DNA of 64,000 nucleotides, from NCBI RefSeq assembly GCF_000347775.1, contig NZ_APAT01000013.1, positions 1 to 64,000 on the forward strand, given 5' to 3'. The DNA is from Marinobacter santoriniensis NKSG1. GTDB lineage: Bacteria > Pseudomonadota > Gammaproteobacteria > Pseudomonadales > Oleiphilaceae. The notes under the pieces were generated by a model. It had not been told where the DNA came from and searched no databases. It worked only from the letters and a program-made list of their open reading frames with translations. Shown piece by piece: positions 8,738-17,370 of this stretch (within the stretch, counting starts at the first letter, position 1; each line of letters begins with the position of its first letter). The position numbers and the translations under genes are program-made.

Positions 8738-9439
8738 TCAAAAGCGTTTCATGTTTTGAAGTTGCCTGTGATATCGAAGTTTGTCGCTGAGTGCTTTGAG
8801 GGTTTTCACGCCATCCTTTCCGGCTCGATTCAGAGCCACCAATGTCAGTTCGGCTGTCGCTAATGCATCTGCCGCGGCATGGTGCCGTTCGCTGACCTCC
8901 AGGCCAAAGAAATCCGCCCAGTGGTCCAGCCCCTTGCCGCCGGTCTGAGCATTGGGGAAAAACGCCGGTAACAGGTCGGCCACATCGATCCAGACATGGC
9001 TCCGGACATAGCCCAGTTGTTGCTTGAGGGTCTTTTCCAGGAATTTCTGGTCAAAGGCAGAGTGGTAGGCGAGGACCGGGTCGCCATTCATCCAGTCCAG
9101 CAGGTACAGAAGCGCATCCTCGGTTTCGTGGCCCTGGGTAAGGGCTTCCGGGCCAATGCCGTGGATGAGGACGGTTTCGCTGATATCCAGATCCGGCCGT
9201 CTCAGGATCAGGTCGAACTGGTCGTCGAGGTGGATGACCCCTCCGGTGATAGCAACGGCACCGATGGCGATCACCTCATCCTGTCCCGGGTTGAGTCCGG
9301 TGGTTTCAAGGTCGAGAACGATCAGGCGGATCTCCGAGAGCAGCTGGTCGCCCACGGTCTTGGGGGAGGGCAGGTTGTCCCAGTTGCCATCCTTCAGGCC
9401 CCGTCGTTTTTCAAGCCAGTGTCTGATGTATTCGAGCAT
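8738..9439 (-). CDS. 3'-5' exonuclease, DnaQ-like (DEDDh)
   Basis: A 233-residue protein with the DnaQ-like exonuclease fold. Motif ExoI is VLDLETTGLNPGQDEVIAIG with D43 and E45; ExoII is around AYHSAFDQKFLEK; the last motif, ERHHAAADALATAEL, carries the His and Asp of the DEDDh class. There is no BRCT or helicase domain, so it is a free-standing exonuclease related to the polymerase III epsilon subunit rather than the replicative proofreader. It lies 12 bases after the cNMP/CBS/nucleotidyltransferase gene. The same pair beside a VC_2705-type symporter is common in gammaproteobacteria, which suggests a shared but poorly understood role. Confidence 0.88.
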   Translation of the reverse strand: MLEYIRHWLEKRRGLKDGNWDNLPSPKTVGDQLLSEIRLIVLDLETTGLNPGQDEVIAIGAVAITGGVIHLDDQFDLILRRPDLDISETVLIHGIGPEALTQGHETEDALLYLLDWMNGDPVLAYHSAFDQKFLEKTLKQQLGYVRSHVWIDVADLLPAFFPNAQTGGKGLDHWADFFGLEVSERHHAAADALATAELTLVALNRAGKDGVKTLKALSDKLRYHRQLQNMKRF

Positions 9440-9451
9440 GCTTGGGACAAC

Positions 9452-11377
9452 TCACAGTTGATAGGTGACTTCCAGCTTCTGCTGGAGACGCTGGGCCTGT
9501 CGGAACGATTCCCGGAGAATGCGGCGGTCCAGCGGGTTGAGGTCGTCCGGATCGATGTAGTTCGTCAACTCCTCGCCCCGATCCAGCATCTCCTGGTGTG
9601 CGCGCATGCGGATGGCCTGAATGAGGCTGTAGGCTTCTTTCCAGGCGTTGGCATCCTTGGGATCGAAAACCCCTTTGCGGGCGAGTTCCTCCATGCGTTC
9701 CAGGGTATTGGCGGTTTCGACACCGTTCGCCAGGGCAAACACGCGCACCGACTCGACGAATGGGGCGAGACCCTGTCGCTTGAGGTCCAGGGCATGCTTT
9801 TTACCGTCGTTAACGTAGCGGAAATTCCGGAACATGGTCAGCGGGGGTTTCCGCTGGAACGCGTTACCGGCAAGCATTTTCTGGAAAAGCGCGTTCTTGC
9901 GAATTCGGGTCAGCACCTTTTCCAGCAGTTCGTGCAAGGGCTCGGTGGGGCCGAAAACGGCCCGCATATCCAGGAAGATGGATGAATAGACCAGGTTCTG
10001 GGGTGTCGAGGCATCAATGAACCGTATAAACCAGTCGTCCCATTCCCGGTCGCTCAGGCAGAGTTTCGGGTTGCTCGCCATGATATTGCCCTTGCATAAC
10101 GTAAAGCCACACTCGGCAAGCTCCTGGTTGACGGTCTGTGCGAAGGGCAGAAGTTTTTCGCGCACCTGTTCTTCGGTCATGCCCTCGGGCGTCCGGAAAA
10201 GAATACCGTTGTCCTGGTCGGTCAACAGGGTCTGTTCCTGTCGACCTTCGGAGCCGAAGGTCAGCCAGGTGAAGGGAATGCCCGGGTCATTCTTCTTGAT
10301 ATTCAGCTCGAGCACGCGCCGAACGGTCACGTCGTTCAGTGTGGTGATGATTTTTACCACCTGGCCGGAGTCGGCACCGTGGGCCAGCATCGCATCCACC
10401 AGCCGGGAGACCTGGGAGCGGAGGCTGACCAGCGTACGTAAGTGGGTTGCGGTGCCAATCGTTCGTGCCAGGTTGACCAGGTCCACCCGTTGCAGCGAGA
10501 ACAGGTCCCGCTCAGAGACGACGCCAATCAGGCGCTGATCCTCATCGACGACACACAGGTGCGCAAAGTGGTGTTCGGCCATCAGCATCGCTGCTTCGAA
10601 GGCATCGGATTGAGCGGAGAGGCGGCACGGTTCGGGAGTCATGACCTGCCGAATCGGCGTGTCCAGCGGCCCCTTCTCTTCGGCAATCATGGTGCGCAGA
10701 TCCCGAAGCGTGAATATGCCGGTCGGGTGGCGGTTGTCGTCGGTGATGATAATGCTGCCGACATTGTTTTCGTGCATGCGCGCAACGGCCTTGCGCACAG
10801 GAAGGTCTGGCGAGCATACAATGGGGTTTCGCAGGGCGTATCGCTCCAGAGGGGTGTCCAGCGAATTGCTGGAGCCGATGGAAGCCATGGCATTGGACTG
10901 GATACGCTGGTTGACCTGGTCGAGAAGGCTGCTGACGCCCCGGAGGCAGAAATCCCGGAACGGGTCGCTCTCCGAAAACAGGGTGATGAACGCGTCCTGC
11001 TCGATGCTCAGACAGAACGTGTCGCCGGTAGCCCGGTGAAGGGTCCGGGTGGGGCGCTCACCGATCAGTGCGGCCAGGGGAAAACACTCGCCCTGACTGA
11101 TTTCGAAGGTGGTTTCCGTGCGGTCCTCTTTCTCATTGTGGCGTTCCCCACGAATCCGTCCCTGTTTGACCACGTAAAATCGTTTGACCGTGCCATCGTC
11201 CGGCGAGAGCACGACATCTCCGTCCGCGAAGAAGCGGAGCGTCGCATGTTCGGCAAAGTGGGCGAGATGGGTGTCATCCATGCTCGAAAAGGGGGCGTGC
11301 TCACGAAGGAAACCCATGATCGCGCGCGTATTCTGGGGGCGTTGACTGTCCACGTTTGCTGCCATGTCTGGATCCAT
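9452..11377 (-). CDS. cNMP-binding / CBS / DUF294 nucleotidyltransferase-like protein
   Basis: A 641-residue multidomain protein. The N-terminus is a cyclic-nucleotide-binding-like domain (about residues 20-140, FFADGDVVLSPDDG). Two CBS domains follow (about 185-300, MHENNVGSIIITDDNRHPTG and CVVDEDQRLIGVVSERDLF). Next is a GlnD-like nucleotidyltransferase core (GSEGRQEQTLLTDQDN from residue 375, with the DxD metal pair) and the helical DUF294 C-terminal domain. Domain knowledge suggests a signal-controlled nucleotidyltransferase, but its target protein is unknown. It is transcribed with the exonuclease and lies upstream of the symporter region, divergent from smrA. Confidence 0.88.
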   Translation of the reverse strand: MDPDMAANVDSQRPQNTRAIMGFLREHAPFSSMDDTHLAHFAEHATLRFFADGDVVLSPDDGTVKRFYVVKQGRIRGERHNEKEDRTETTFEISQGECFPLAALIGERPTRTLHRATGDTFCLSIEQDAFITLFSESDPFRDFCLRGVSSLLDQVNQRIQSNAMASIGSSNSLDTPLERYALRNPIVCSPDLPVRKAVARMHENNVGSIIITDDNRHPTGIFTLRDLRTMIAEEKGPLDTPIRQVMTPEPCRLSAQSDAFEAAMLMAEHHFAHLCVVDEDQRLIGVVSERDLFSLQRVDLVNLARTIGTATHLRTLVSLRSQVSRLVDAMLAHGADSGQVVKIITTLNDVTVRRVLELNIKKNDPGIPFTWLTFGSEGRQEQTLLTDQDNGILFRTPEGMTEEQVREKLLPFAQTVNQELAECGFTLCKGNIMASNPKLCLSDREWDDWFIRFIDASTPQNLVYSSIFLDMRAVFGPTEPLHELLEKVLTRIRKNALFQKMLAGNAFQRKPPLTMFRNFRYVNDGKKHALDLKRQGLAPFVESVRVFALANGVETANTLERMEELARKGVFDPKDANAWKEAYSLIQAIRMRAHQEMLDRGEELTNYIDPDDLNPLDRRILRESFRQAQRLQQKLEVTYQL

Positions 11378-11534
11378 GTGATCGTTGTTGTTATCCGTCT
11401 GAGTGTAGTGCAGGGCACCGGATGCAACCTTACGATTTTGGTCGCAGTCGAGTGGTCACTGCCTGGCTTTCTTTATGGTAGGCCGGCCCGGTGGTAAAGT
11501 TCTGACATCCATCAAATCAGATCCGAAATGATCC

Positions 11535-12116
11535 ATGACCAGTAAAGAAGAGCGCCTGGCCTTTCTGGAAGAAATGAAGGACGTCAGGCGCATACGAAAA
11601 GCGAACCGGGCTGACGTGGCAACGCCACGTGAGCTGACGCCGGGGCATGTCGAGCGGCAACGTGCTGCGGTGGCAACGCCGCTCAAGGATACCAATCCTC
11701 TTACCTCCGACATGGTTGAGCCATTGACGGCCCATGACATACTGAGCTGGCAACGACCGGGCATTCAACACGGCGTGTTTCGGAAGTTTCGTCTCGGCCA
11801 GTACCCCATTGAGGCCCGGCTCGATCTTCACCGCATGACGGTCGAGGAAGCGAGACGGGAGGTGTATCGGTTCATCGGCGACTGTGTGCGATATGGTCTC
11901 CGCTCGGTGATCATCCTGCACGGTAAGGGGGAGAGGAACCCCGACGGTATCGCCCAGCTGAAAAGCTATCTGGCCAAATGGTTGCCCGAGCTCAATGACG
12001 TTCTCGCCTTTCATTCGGCCCAGAAACACCATGGTGGCACAGGTGCCGTTTATGTCATGGTGAGAAAAAGCGAACGGGACAAGCAGCACAATCGTGAGAT
12101 TCACGGTAGTCGTTAA
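11535..12116 (+). CDS. smrA: Smr-domain DNA endonuclease SmrA
   Basis: A 193-residue protein with a C-terminal Smr domain. The LDLHRMT motif is at residues 96-102, HGKG at about 134, and the closing GGTGAVYVM near residue 168. Short stand-alone Smr proteins such as E. coli SmrA have nicking or endonuclease activity, related to the C-terminus of MutS2 (family knowledge). The N-terminal about 90 residues are basic and presumably bind nucleic acid. No strong ribosome-binding site is visible before the ATG. It is divergent from the cNMP/CBS gene and lies 50 bases before a small lipoprotein gene. Confidence 0.85.
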   Translation: MTSKEERLAFLEEMKDVRRIRKANRADVATPRELTPGHVERQRAAVATPLKDTNPLTSDMVEPLTAHDILSWQRPGIQHGVFRKFRLGQYPIEARLDLHRMTVEEARREVYRFIGDCVRYGLRSVIILHGKGERNPDGIAQLKSYLAKWLPELNDVLAFHSAQKHHGGTGAVYVMVRKSERDKQHNREIHGSR

Positions 12117-12166
12117 GAGACATCCATCCACTTTCTTTTTAAATGATCGTTTCTGGAGGTATGGCA

Positions 12167-12358
12167 GTGAAAAAATTCAGTTTGGTGCTGATGTCGGTTC
12201 TCGTTCTGGCCGGGTGTCAGGATCGGGTTATCTGGAATGACAACGGTAAACTCGAAGATGCATCCAAGGATCGCGAGATCTGGGACAGCAACGGCCAGAT
12301 GGATTCCGGTGAGCGGAAGATCTGGGTTAACAAGGATGGAAAGGAAATCATCAAATAA
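12167..12358 (+). CDS. Small lipoprotein with three IW-type repeats
   Basis: A 63-residue predicted lipoprotein. The signal peptide ends in the lipobox LVLAGC. The start is taken as GTG at 12167 because GGAGG (12155-12159) is 7 bases before it; the in-frame ATG at 12161 is only one base from that site, and the ATG at 12143 lies ahead of it. The mature part is three imperfect repeats: VIWNDNGKLED, EIWDSNGQMDSG and KIWVNKDGKEI. The repeats are rich in Asp and Asn and could bind calcium or fold as short beta hairpins, but this is a guess. I recognise no family. Confidence 0.65.
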   Translation: MKKFSLVLMSVLVLAGCQDRVIWNDNGKLEDASKDREIWDSNGQMDSGERKIWVNKDGKEIIK

Positions 12359-12440
12359 AGGGCATCCGTAACCAGGGTGTGCGTCGGATAACAATAACGA
12401 GCGTCGGGCAACGGCGATTGAAACCGGGAGAGAACAGAAG

Positions 12441-12920
12441 ATGGCTCTGAGTCTGATGGTGAATGGTGTGCGCCATTCTCTCGATGTAGAAGGCGACACT
12501 CCTTTGTTGTGGGTGTTGAGAGATGAACTGGGGCTCAAGGGCACCAAGTTTGGTTGCGGCGTCGGGCTTTGCGGCGCCTGTACCGTTCATATCAACGGCG
12601 AAGCGACGCGATCCTGTTCGATTCCGGTCAGCGCAGTGGCCGGGGACGAGGTGGTTACCATCGAGGGGCTTGGTGACGGGGATACGATGCATGCCCTCCA
12701 GAAGGCCTGGATTGAGCATGGAGTGCCCCAGTGTGGCTATTGCCAGTCCGGACAGATCATGAGTGCCGCTTATCTGCTTGCCAATAATCCGGCTCCGGCG
12801 CGGGACGAAATCGTAGCGGCCATGACCGGCAACCTGTGCCGTTGTGGGACCTACACCCGGATCATTGAGGCCGTAGAGTCTGTTGTGTCCGGTGCGTCCA
12901 CGCAAACGGAGGGCGCCTGA
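12441..12920 (+). CDS. [2Fe-2S] subunit of a xanthine dehydrogenase-family molybdenum hydroxylase
   Basis: A 159-residue iron-sulfur subunit. The plant-type [2Fe-2S] ligands are C39, C44, C47 and C59 ([14 protein letters not shown]), and the second cluster motif is CGYC followed by CRCGTY in the helical C-terminal domain. The size and gene order (small subunit, then a large subunit, no FAD subunit) match the two-subunit IorAB-like enzymes that hydroxylate N-heterocycles or oxidise aldehydes and pass electrons to a periplasmic acceptor (family knowledge). A GGGAGAG ribosome-binding site precedes the ATG. The large subunit starts one base after the stop. The substrate cannot be read from the sequence. 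Confidence 0.88.
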   Translation: MALSLMVNGVRHSLDVEGDTPLLWVLRDELGLKGTKFGCGVGLCGACTVHINGEATRSCSIPVSAVAGDEVVTIEGLGDGDTMHALQKAWIEHGVPQCGYCQSGQIMSAAYLLANNPAPARDEIVAAMTGNLCRCGTYTRIIEAVESVVSGASTQTEGA

Positions 12921-12921
12921 T

Positions 12922-15126
12922 ATGAGCCTGAATCGCCGTGAGTTCCTGAAAGTCAGTGCCGGTGCTTCCGGTAGTCTCCTGCTGTCGCTCTCCCTGCCCG
13001 GATGTGCCGGCCTGCAAACCGGCTATCAGGAAGAGACCGGACAATGGCGCCCGGATGCCTGGCTGGAGCTGACCCGGGACGACAGAATCTTCTTTACTTT
13101 GGCTCGCGTCGAGATGGGGCAGGGAACCTATACGGGACTGACCACCCTTATTGCCGAAGAACTTGACGTGCGGCCAGAAACGATCGAGCAGCGGTTCGCC
13201 CCCGTTGCCGATGAATACCGCAATCCGCTCTACAACCTGCAGCTCACCGGAGGCAGTACCAGTGTTGCCACGAGTTGGGAGCCGTTACGGACCGCTGGGG
13301 CCTCTGCCCGGCAAATGCTGGTTATGGCCGCGGCACGGGTCTGGAATGTCGAGGCTATCAATTGCTCGACCCGGGAAGGCCGGGTTGTGCACCCCAACGG
13401 CATTGATTCCATGCCCTACGGCAAGCTCGTGGAGCTGGCGTCAAAAGAAGTCATTCGTGGCGACGTAGCGCTCAAACCACGGGATCAATGGAAATACATC
13501 GGCAAACAGAACCACCGGCTGGACGCTGAGTTGAAAAGTACCGGAGCACCCATCTATGGCATCGATGTGGAGCTGCCCGAGATGGTGCATGCCGTGGTGA
13601 CCCGGTCACCCCGCTATGGCGGCAAGGCCCGGGAATTCAATGCCGACAGTGTCAGGGCCATGCCCGGTGTTCTTGATGTTTTCGAGATCGACCGCGGGAT
13701 TGCCGTCGTCGCTGACAAGTATTGGCGTGCCCGCAAAGCACAGGCTGCCTTGAAGGTCGACTGGGATTACAGTGAAGCTCTGGGGCTCTCCACGGCAGAC
13801 GTTTTCGAATCGTATTCCAGGGCCGCGAAAGACGAGGAGGGCGAGTCCGAACGAAGTGAAGGCGATTACGACGAGGCCGAGGCGTCGGCAGATAAGGTGG
13901 TCGAGGCGGAATATGAGCAGCCGTACCTTGCCCACTCCACCCTGGAACCGATGAATGCAACCGCCTGGTACCGGGGTGCCCGGATGGAAGTCTGGGCGGC
14001 CACCCAAGGACCCGACCTGGCGCGTATTGCGGTGGCGAGGGTGACGGATCTGTCACCTGAGGATGTCACCGTCAACACGACCTTTCTTGGGGGCGGCTTT
14101 GGTCGGCGACTGACCCAGGATTATATCGAAGAAGTGGCCGCCATCGCGTTCAGGACCGATCGCCCGGTCAAGCTGATCTGGTCGCGCGAAGAGGATACCC
14201 AACACGATCTCTACCGCCCCGCGATGCTTCATCGAATGAAAGCGAGCCTGAAACAGGGTGATGTGACCGGCTGGCACCATCAGATCGTGGGTCCGCAGAT
14301 CCTGAACTGGTACGTCCGGAACGCCGGGCCGGCCCAGTTCCCCTGGACACCAAAATTTCTATACGACACGCTGGGTACGGTGGGTGTGTGGGCCGAAGGC
14401 ATTGCCACCCCCAAGGACACCTCAGCCATCGAAGGCGCGGTGGAATACCCTTACCAGGTCGCTAATATCGATATCCGGCATACCCAGACCGATCCCGGCG
14501 TGCCAATCAGTTATTGGCGGTCGGTCGGCTATTCCCATAATGGCTTTGCCGTGGAAACGTTCATGGATGAGCTGGCCCACGAGGCCGGAGAGGACCCCTA
14601 TCGCTTCCGCCGCCGGATGCTGGCTCAGGAACCGCGGTACCTGGCGGTACTGGACCGTGTTGCCCGGCTCGGTAACTGGAGCGGTGACTTGCCCGACGGC
14701 AGGGCGCGGGGCATTGCCGTGGTTCGAAGTTTTGGTACCTATGTGGCTCAGGTTGTGGAAGCCGGAATCGAGAATGGAGCGATTCGGGTGTATCGGGTGT
14801 CGGCCGCGGTTGACTGCGGACAGGCCATCAACCCGCGGATCGTTTCGGATCAGATCGAGGGCGGGATCCTGTTTGGCCTGACCGCCGCGCTCTATGGCGA
14901 GATTACCCTTGAGCAGGGTGAAGTGCAGCAAAGCAATTTCCACAACTATCAACTGCTTCGCCAGTACGACAAACCCGAGGTGGCGGTGGATATTATTGAT
15001 AGCCAGGCGGCGCCCACTGGTGTGGGTGAGCCGGGCGTGCCGCCGGTGATCCCCGCGCTTGGTAACGCGCTTTTTGCCCTGACGGGCAAACGCCAACGAA
15101 CCCTGCCGTTGAAAGCCGATGCCTGA
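12922..15126 (+). CDS. Molybdopterin-binding large subunit, IorB-like aldehyde/heterocycle oxidoreductase
   Basis: A 734-residue molybdenum hydroxylase subunit. It starts with a twin-arginine signal (NRREFLK, R5 and R6) followed by a hydrophobic stretch and a lipobox-like SLPGC with C28, so it may be exported folded by Tat and lipid-anchored. Molybdopterin contacts include GGGFGRR, and the catalytic glutamate is E703 in GVGEPG. The start at 12922 was chosen because it gives the Tat signal and sits one base after the small-subunit stop; a longer frame would overlap that gene. It works with the [2Fe-2S] subunit upstream, and the XdhC-type maturation factor downstream overlaps its end by 8 bases. 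Confidence 0.88.
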   Translation: MSLNRREFLKVSAGASGSLLLSLSLPGCAGLQTGYQEETGQWRPDAWLELTRDDRIFFTLARVEMGQGTYTGLTTLIAEELDVRPETIEQRFAPVADEYRNPLYNLQLTGGSTSVATSWEPLRTAGASARQMLVMAAARVWNVEAINCSTREGRVVHPNGIDSMPYGKLVELASKEVIRGDVALKPRDQWKYIGKQNHRLDAELKSTGAPIYGIDVELPEMVHAVVTRSPRYGGKAREFNADSVRAMPGVLDVFEIDRGIAVVADKYWRARKAQAALKVDWDYSEALGLSTADVFESYSRAAKDEEGESERSEGDYDEAEASADKVVEAEYEQPYLAHSTLEPMNATAWYRGARMEVWAATQGPDLARIAVARVTDLSPEDVTVNTTFLGGGFGRRLTQDYIEEVAAIAFRTDRPVKLIWSREEDTQHDLYRPAMLHRMKASLKQGDVTGWHHQIVGPQILNWYVRNAGPAQFPWTPKFLYDTLGTVGVWAEGIATPKDTSAIEGAVEYPYQVANIDIRHTQTDPGVPISYWRSVGYSHNGFAVETFMDELAHEAGEDPYRFRRRMLAQEPRYLAVLDRVARLGNWSGDLPDGRARGIAVVRSFGTYVAQVVEAGIENGAIRVYRVSAAVDCGQAINPRIVSDQIEGGILFGLTAALYGEITLEQGEVQQSNFHNYQLLRQYDKPEVAVDIIDSQAAPTGVGEPGVPPVIPALGNALFALTGKRQRTLPLKADA

Positions 15127-16117
15127 CTCCGCGCCGCCCCTGATGTCCATGAATGACCAGAGATCTGTTCTTGCCTCCGTTCGCAACTGGCTGGCGGAGG
15201 GAGAGCGGGTGTGGTTGTGCACGATTATCGAGACATGGGGGTCATCGCCGCGCCCAGCCGGTTCCTGGCTGGCGGTTTCGGAGTCGGGACGCTGGCGGGG
15301 GTCCGTATCCGGAGGTTGCCTGGAGGAAGATCTGCTGCGGCGCGCCTCGGATGATGAAGATGACAGCCCCAAAGTGGTTGAGTACGGTATAACCGACGAC
15401 GATCGCGATCATTTCCAGTTACCCTGTGGTGGGCGGATTCGCCTGCTGGTGGAGCCGCTTACGGCGGAACGATCGGGCGCCCATATTGACGAGGTCTGTC
15501 GTTCCCTCGAGGATCGAAAGCCGCTCGTCCGGGAGGTGCGGGTTGATCACGGAAATGCGCAGGCGAGTTCAGCGGATGCAAAGGCCCGCAACGGTGTCGA
15601 ATTCGATGGATTGGTGGTTCGCCACACGCTCCAGCCCGAATGTCGTTTGCTGCTGATTGGTGCCGGTGAGGTCGCACGGCATGTCGCCGACTTCGCCTCG
15701 GCTGCCGGCTTTGAGGTCACCCTGTGTGAACCCCGTGATACCTTCGCGGATGGTTGGAATTACCCCCACATTCCACTGAGCCGGCGCTTGCCGGACGATC
15801 TGGTGGCCGAGTCCTACCAGGATCCATGGTGCGGCATTCTCGCGCTTGCCCACGATCCCCGTATTGACGATATGGGGTTGCTGGCGGCGCTTCATTCATC
15901 GGCGTTCTACGTGGGCGCAATGGGCTCCCGAAAGACCTCCGATGCGCGTCGGGAACGCCTGGCATCCCTGGGCCTGGAGGATGATCGCCTGGTCCGCCTC
16001 CGGGCGCCTATTGGGGTTGATATTCCCAGTAAGACGCCGGCCGAAATCGCGATTTCTATCGTGGCGGACCTGATCGCCGCAAGACATGATTTGCGGGCTG
16101 CTCAAGCCGGCCTATAA
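15119..16117 (+). CDS. XdhC/CoxI-family molybdenum cofactor insertion protein
   Basis: A 332-residue protein with the two XdhC/CoxI parts. The N-terminal domain has GSSPRPAGSWLAV and SVSGGCLEEDL; the C-terminal domain is Rossmann-like (LLLIGAGEVARHVADFASAAG) and ends with VDIPSKTPAEIAISIVADLIA. Members bind the molybdenum cofactor, help sulfurate it and insert it into xanthine dehydrogenase-type enzymes. The gene begins inside the last codons of the large-subunit gene, so the three genes form one operon with an obvious division of labour. A later in-frame ATG at 15143 is an alternative start. Confidence 0.88.
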   Translation: MPDSAPPLMSMNDQRSVLASVRNWLAEGERVWLCTIIETWGSSPRPAGSWLAVSESGRWRGSVSGGCLEEDLLRRASDDEDDSPKVVEYGITDDDRDHFQLPCGGRIRLLVEPLTAERSGAHIDEVCRSLEDRKPLVREVRVDHGNAQASSADAKARNGVEFDGLVVRHTLQPECRLLLIGAGEVARHVADFASAAGFEVTLCEPRDTFADGWNYPHIPLSRRLPDDLVAESYQDPWCGILALAHDPRIDDMGLLAALHSSAFYVGAMGSRKTSDARRERLASLGLEDDRLVRLRAPIGVDIPSKTPAEIAISIVADLIAARHDLRAAQAGL

Positions 16118-16186
16118 TGGCCGCAAACAGGGGGCGGAAGACAGGGAAGGTTGATGCTCCCCGGCCCATTCCTGCTGGAGAACACC

Positions 16187-16813
16187 GTGTTCGATGTCAT
16201 CCGATACGCCGTTGCCGCCGATTCCATTATCGAGGCCGGTCGCTTCCTCTATCAGCGTGGCTGGTCCCCGGCAACCAGCAGTAACTACTCCGAACGCATT
16301 GATGATCAGCACATTGCGATCACCGTATCCGGCCGTCACAAGGGCCAGTTGTCTGCTGGAGACATCATGGTCGTGGATCTTGATGGCGGTGCGGTACAGA
16401 GCAACAGCCGGTCCTCTGCGGAAACCCGTCTACACACCGTGTTGTATCAACTGTTCCCGGAAGTAGGGGCGGTGCTGCATACTCATTCCGTGAAGGCGAC
16501 GGTACTGAGTCGGTTGATTGCTCCGGGGCACTCACTGGAACTGGAGGGCTACGAGTTGCAAAAAGCGTTCGCCGGCGTAGAGACCCATGAATCCGTGCTG
16601 ACCGTGCCTGTTTTTGCGAACACCCAGGATATTGATGCGCTCGCCGAAGAGACAAAGAGCTGGTTCCGTGAACACCCCGGCCAGCCCGGTTATCTGATCC
16701 GTGGTCACGGCCTCTATACCTGGGGCAAAACCATGGAGGACTGCCTTCGTCATGTGGAAGCGTTTGAATTTCTTTTTGATTGTGAACTTGAAACCATGAG
16801 GGTTCGCCCATGA
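16187..16813 (+). CDS. mtnB: Methylthioribulose-1-phosphate dehydratase
   Basis: A class II aldolase-like zinc enzyme of the methionine salvage pathway. It dehydrates 5-methylthioribulose-1-phosphate to the diketone used by MtnC. Zinc-binding histidines lie in VLHTHSVKATVLSR and in RGHGLYTWG; the substrate region is GWSPATSSNYSERI. The GTG at 16187 is preferred as start because GGAG lies 6 bases before it and the 208-residue product matches the family length. An ATG at 16154 would add 11 residues. It overlaps mtnD by 4 bases, so mtnB, mtnD and mtnC form an operon. No mtnA or mtnK is present nearby. Confidence 0.88.
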   Translation: MFDVIRYAVAADSIIEAGRFLYQRGWSPATSSNYSERIDDQHIAITVSGRHKGQLSAGDIMVVDLDGGAVQSNSRSSAETRLHTVLYQLFPEVGAVLHTHSVKATVLSRLIAPGHSLELEGYELQKAFAGVETHESVLTVPVFANTQDIDALAEETKSWFREHPGQPGYLIRGHGLYTWGKTMEDCLRHVEAFEFLFDCELETMRVRP

Positions 16814-17370
16814 CCACCTTGAGCATTTTTGACCAGAACCAGCCGGATCGTGCCCATACCGTTACCCGGGATACCGCGCAGATCCGCGAAAGGCTGGCGG
16901 AGCAGGGTATCCGCTTTGAGCAGTGGCCGACCCGGGATCTGCCGGCAGACGCAACACCCGAGAGCATTCTTGAGGCCTACGGTGATGAAATCGCTCGCCT
17001 CAAGGAGGAATCCGGTTTCCAGACCGCCGATGTTATAAGCCTGAATCCGGACAACCCAAAAAAAGGGGAGCTGCGCCAAAAGTTCCTGGACGAACATGTG
17101 CACAGCGAAGACGAAGTACGCTTTTTCGTCCGTGGTAACGGCCTGTTCTATCTCCACCTTGGTGATCAGATTTACGCCGTGCTTTGCGAGAAAAACGACC
17201 TCATCAGTGTGCCCGATGGCACCCGTCACTGGTTTGACATGGGGCCGGAGCCCGCATTCACCTGTATTCGCCTGTTTTCTAACCCCGAGGGCTGGGTGGC
17301 CGACTTCACCGGCGAGGATATCGCCAGCCATCTCCCGCGCTATGAGGCGCTTGCGGGGGCCGGCGGATGA
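16810..17370 (+). CDS. mtnD: Acireductone dioxygenase
   Basis: A 186-residue cupin enzyme that oxidises the acireductone of the methionine salvage pathway to the keto acid precursor of methionine plus formate (iron form), or off-pathway with release of CO (nickel form). The metal ligands H96, H98, E102 and H140 are all present (EHVHSEDEVRFF and PDGTRHWFD) at the same numbers as in the Klebsiella enzyme. It overlaps mtnB and mtnC by 4 bases each (ATGA), so the three proteins are translationally coupled. Which metal is used cannot be told from sequence. Confidence 0.93.
   Translation: MTTLSIFDQNQPDRAHTVTRDTAQIRERLAEQGIRFEQWPTRDLPADATPESILEAYGDEIARLKEESGFQTADVISLNPDNPKKGELRQKFLDEHVHSEDEVRFFVRGNGLFYLHLGDQIYAVLCEKNDLISVPDGTRHWFDMGPEPAFTCIRLFSNPEGWVADFTGEDIASHLPRYEALAGAGG

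Noticed and set aside
11616..11632. Inverted repeat ACGTGGC-AAC-GCCACGT inside smrA considered as an operator or attachment site
   Set aside because: It lies within conserved-frame coding sequence, is short, and a partly similar VATP-coding stretch nearby explains the look of a repeat.
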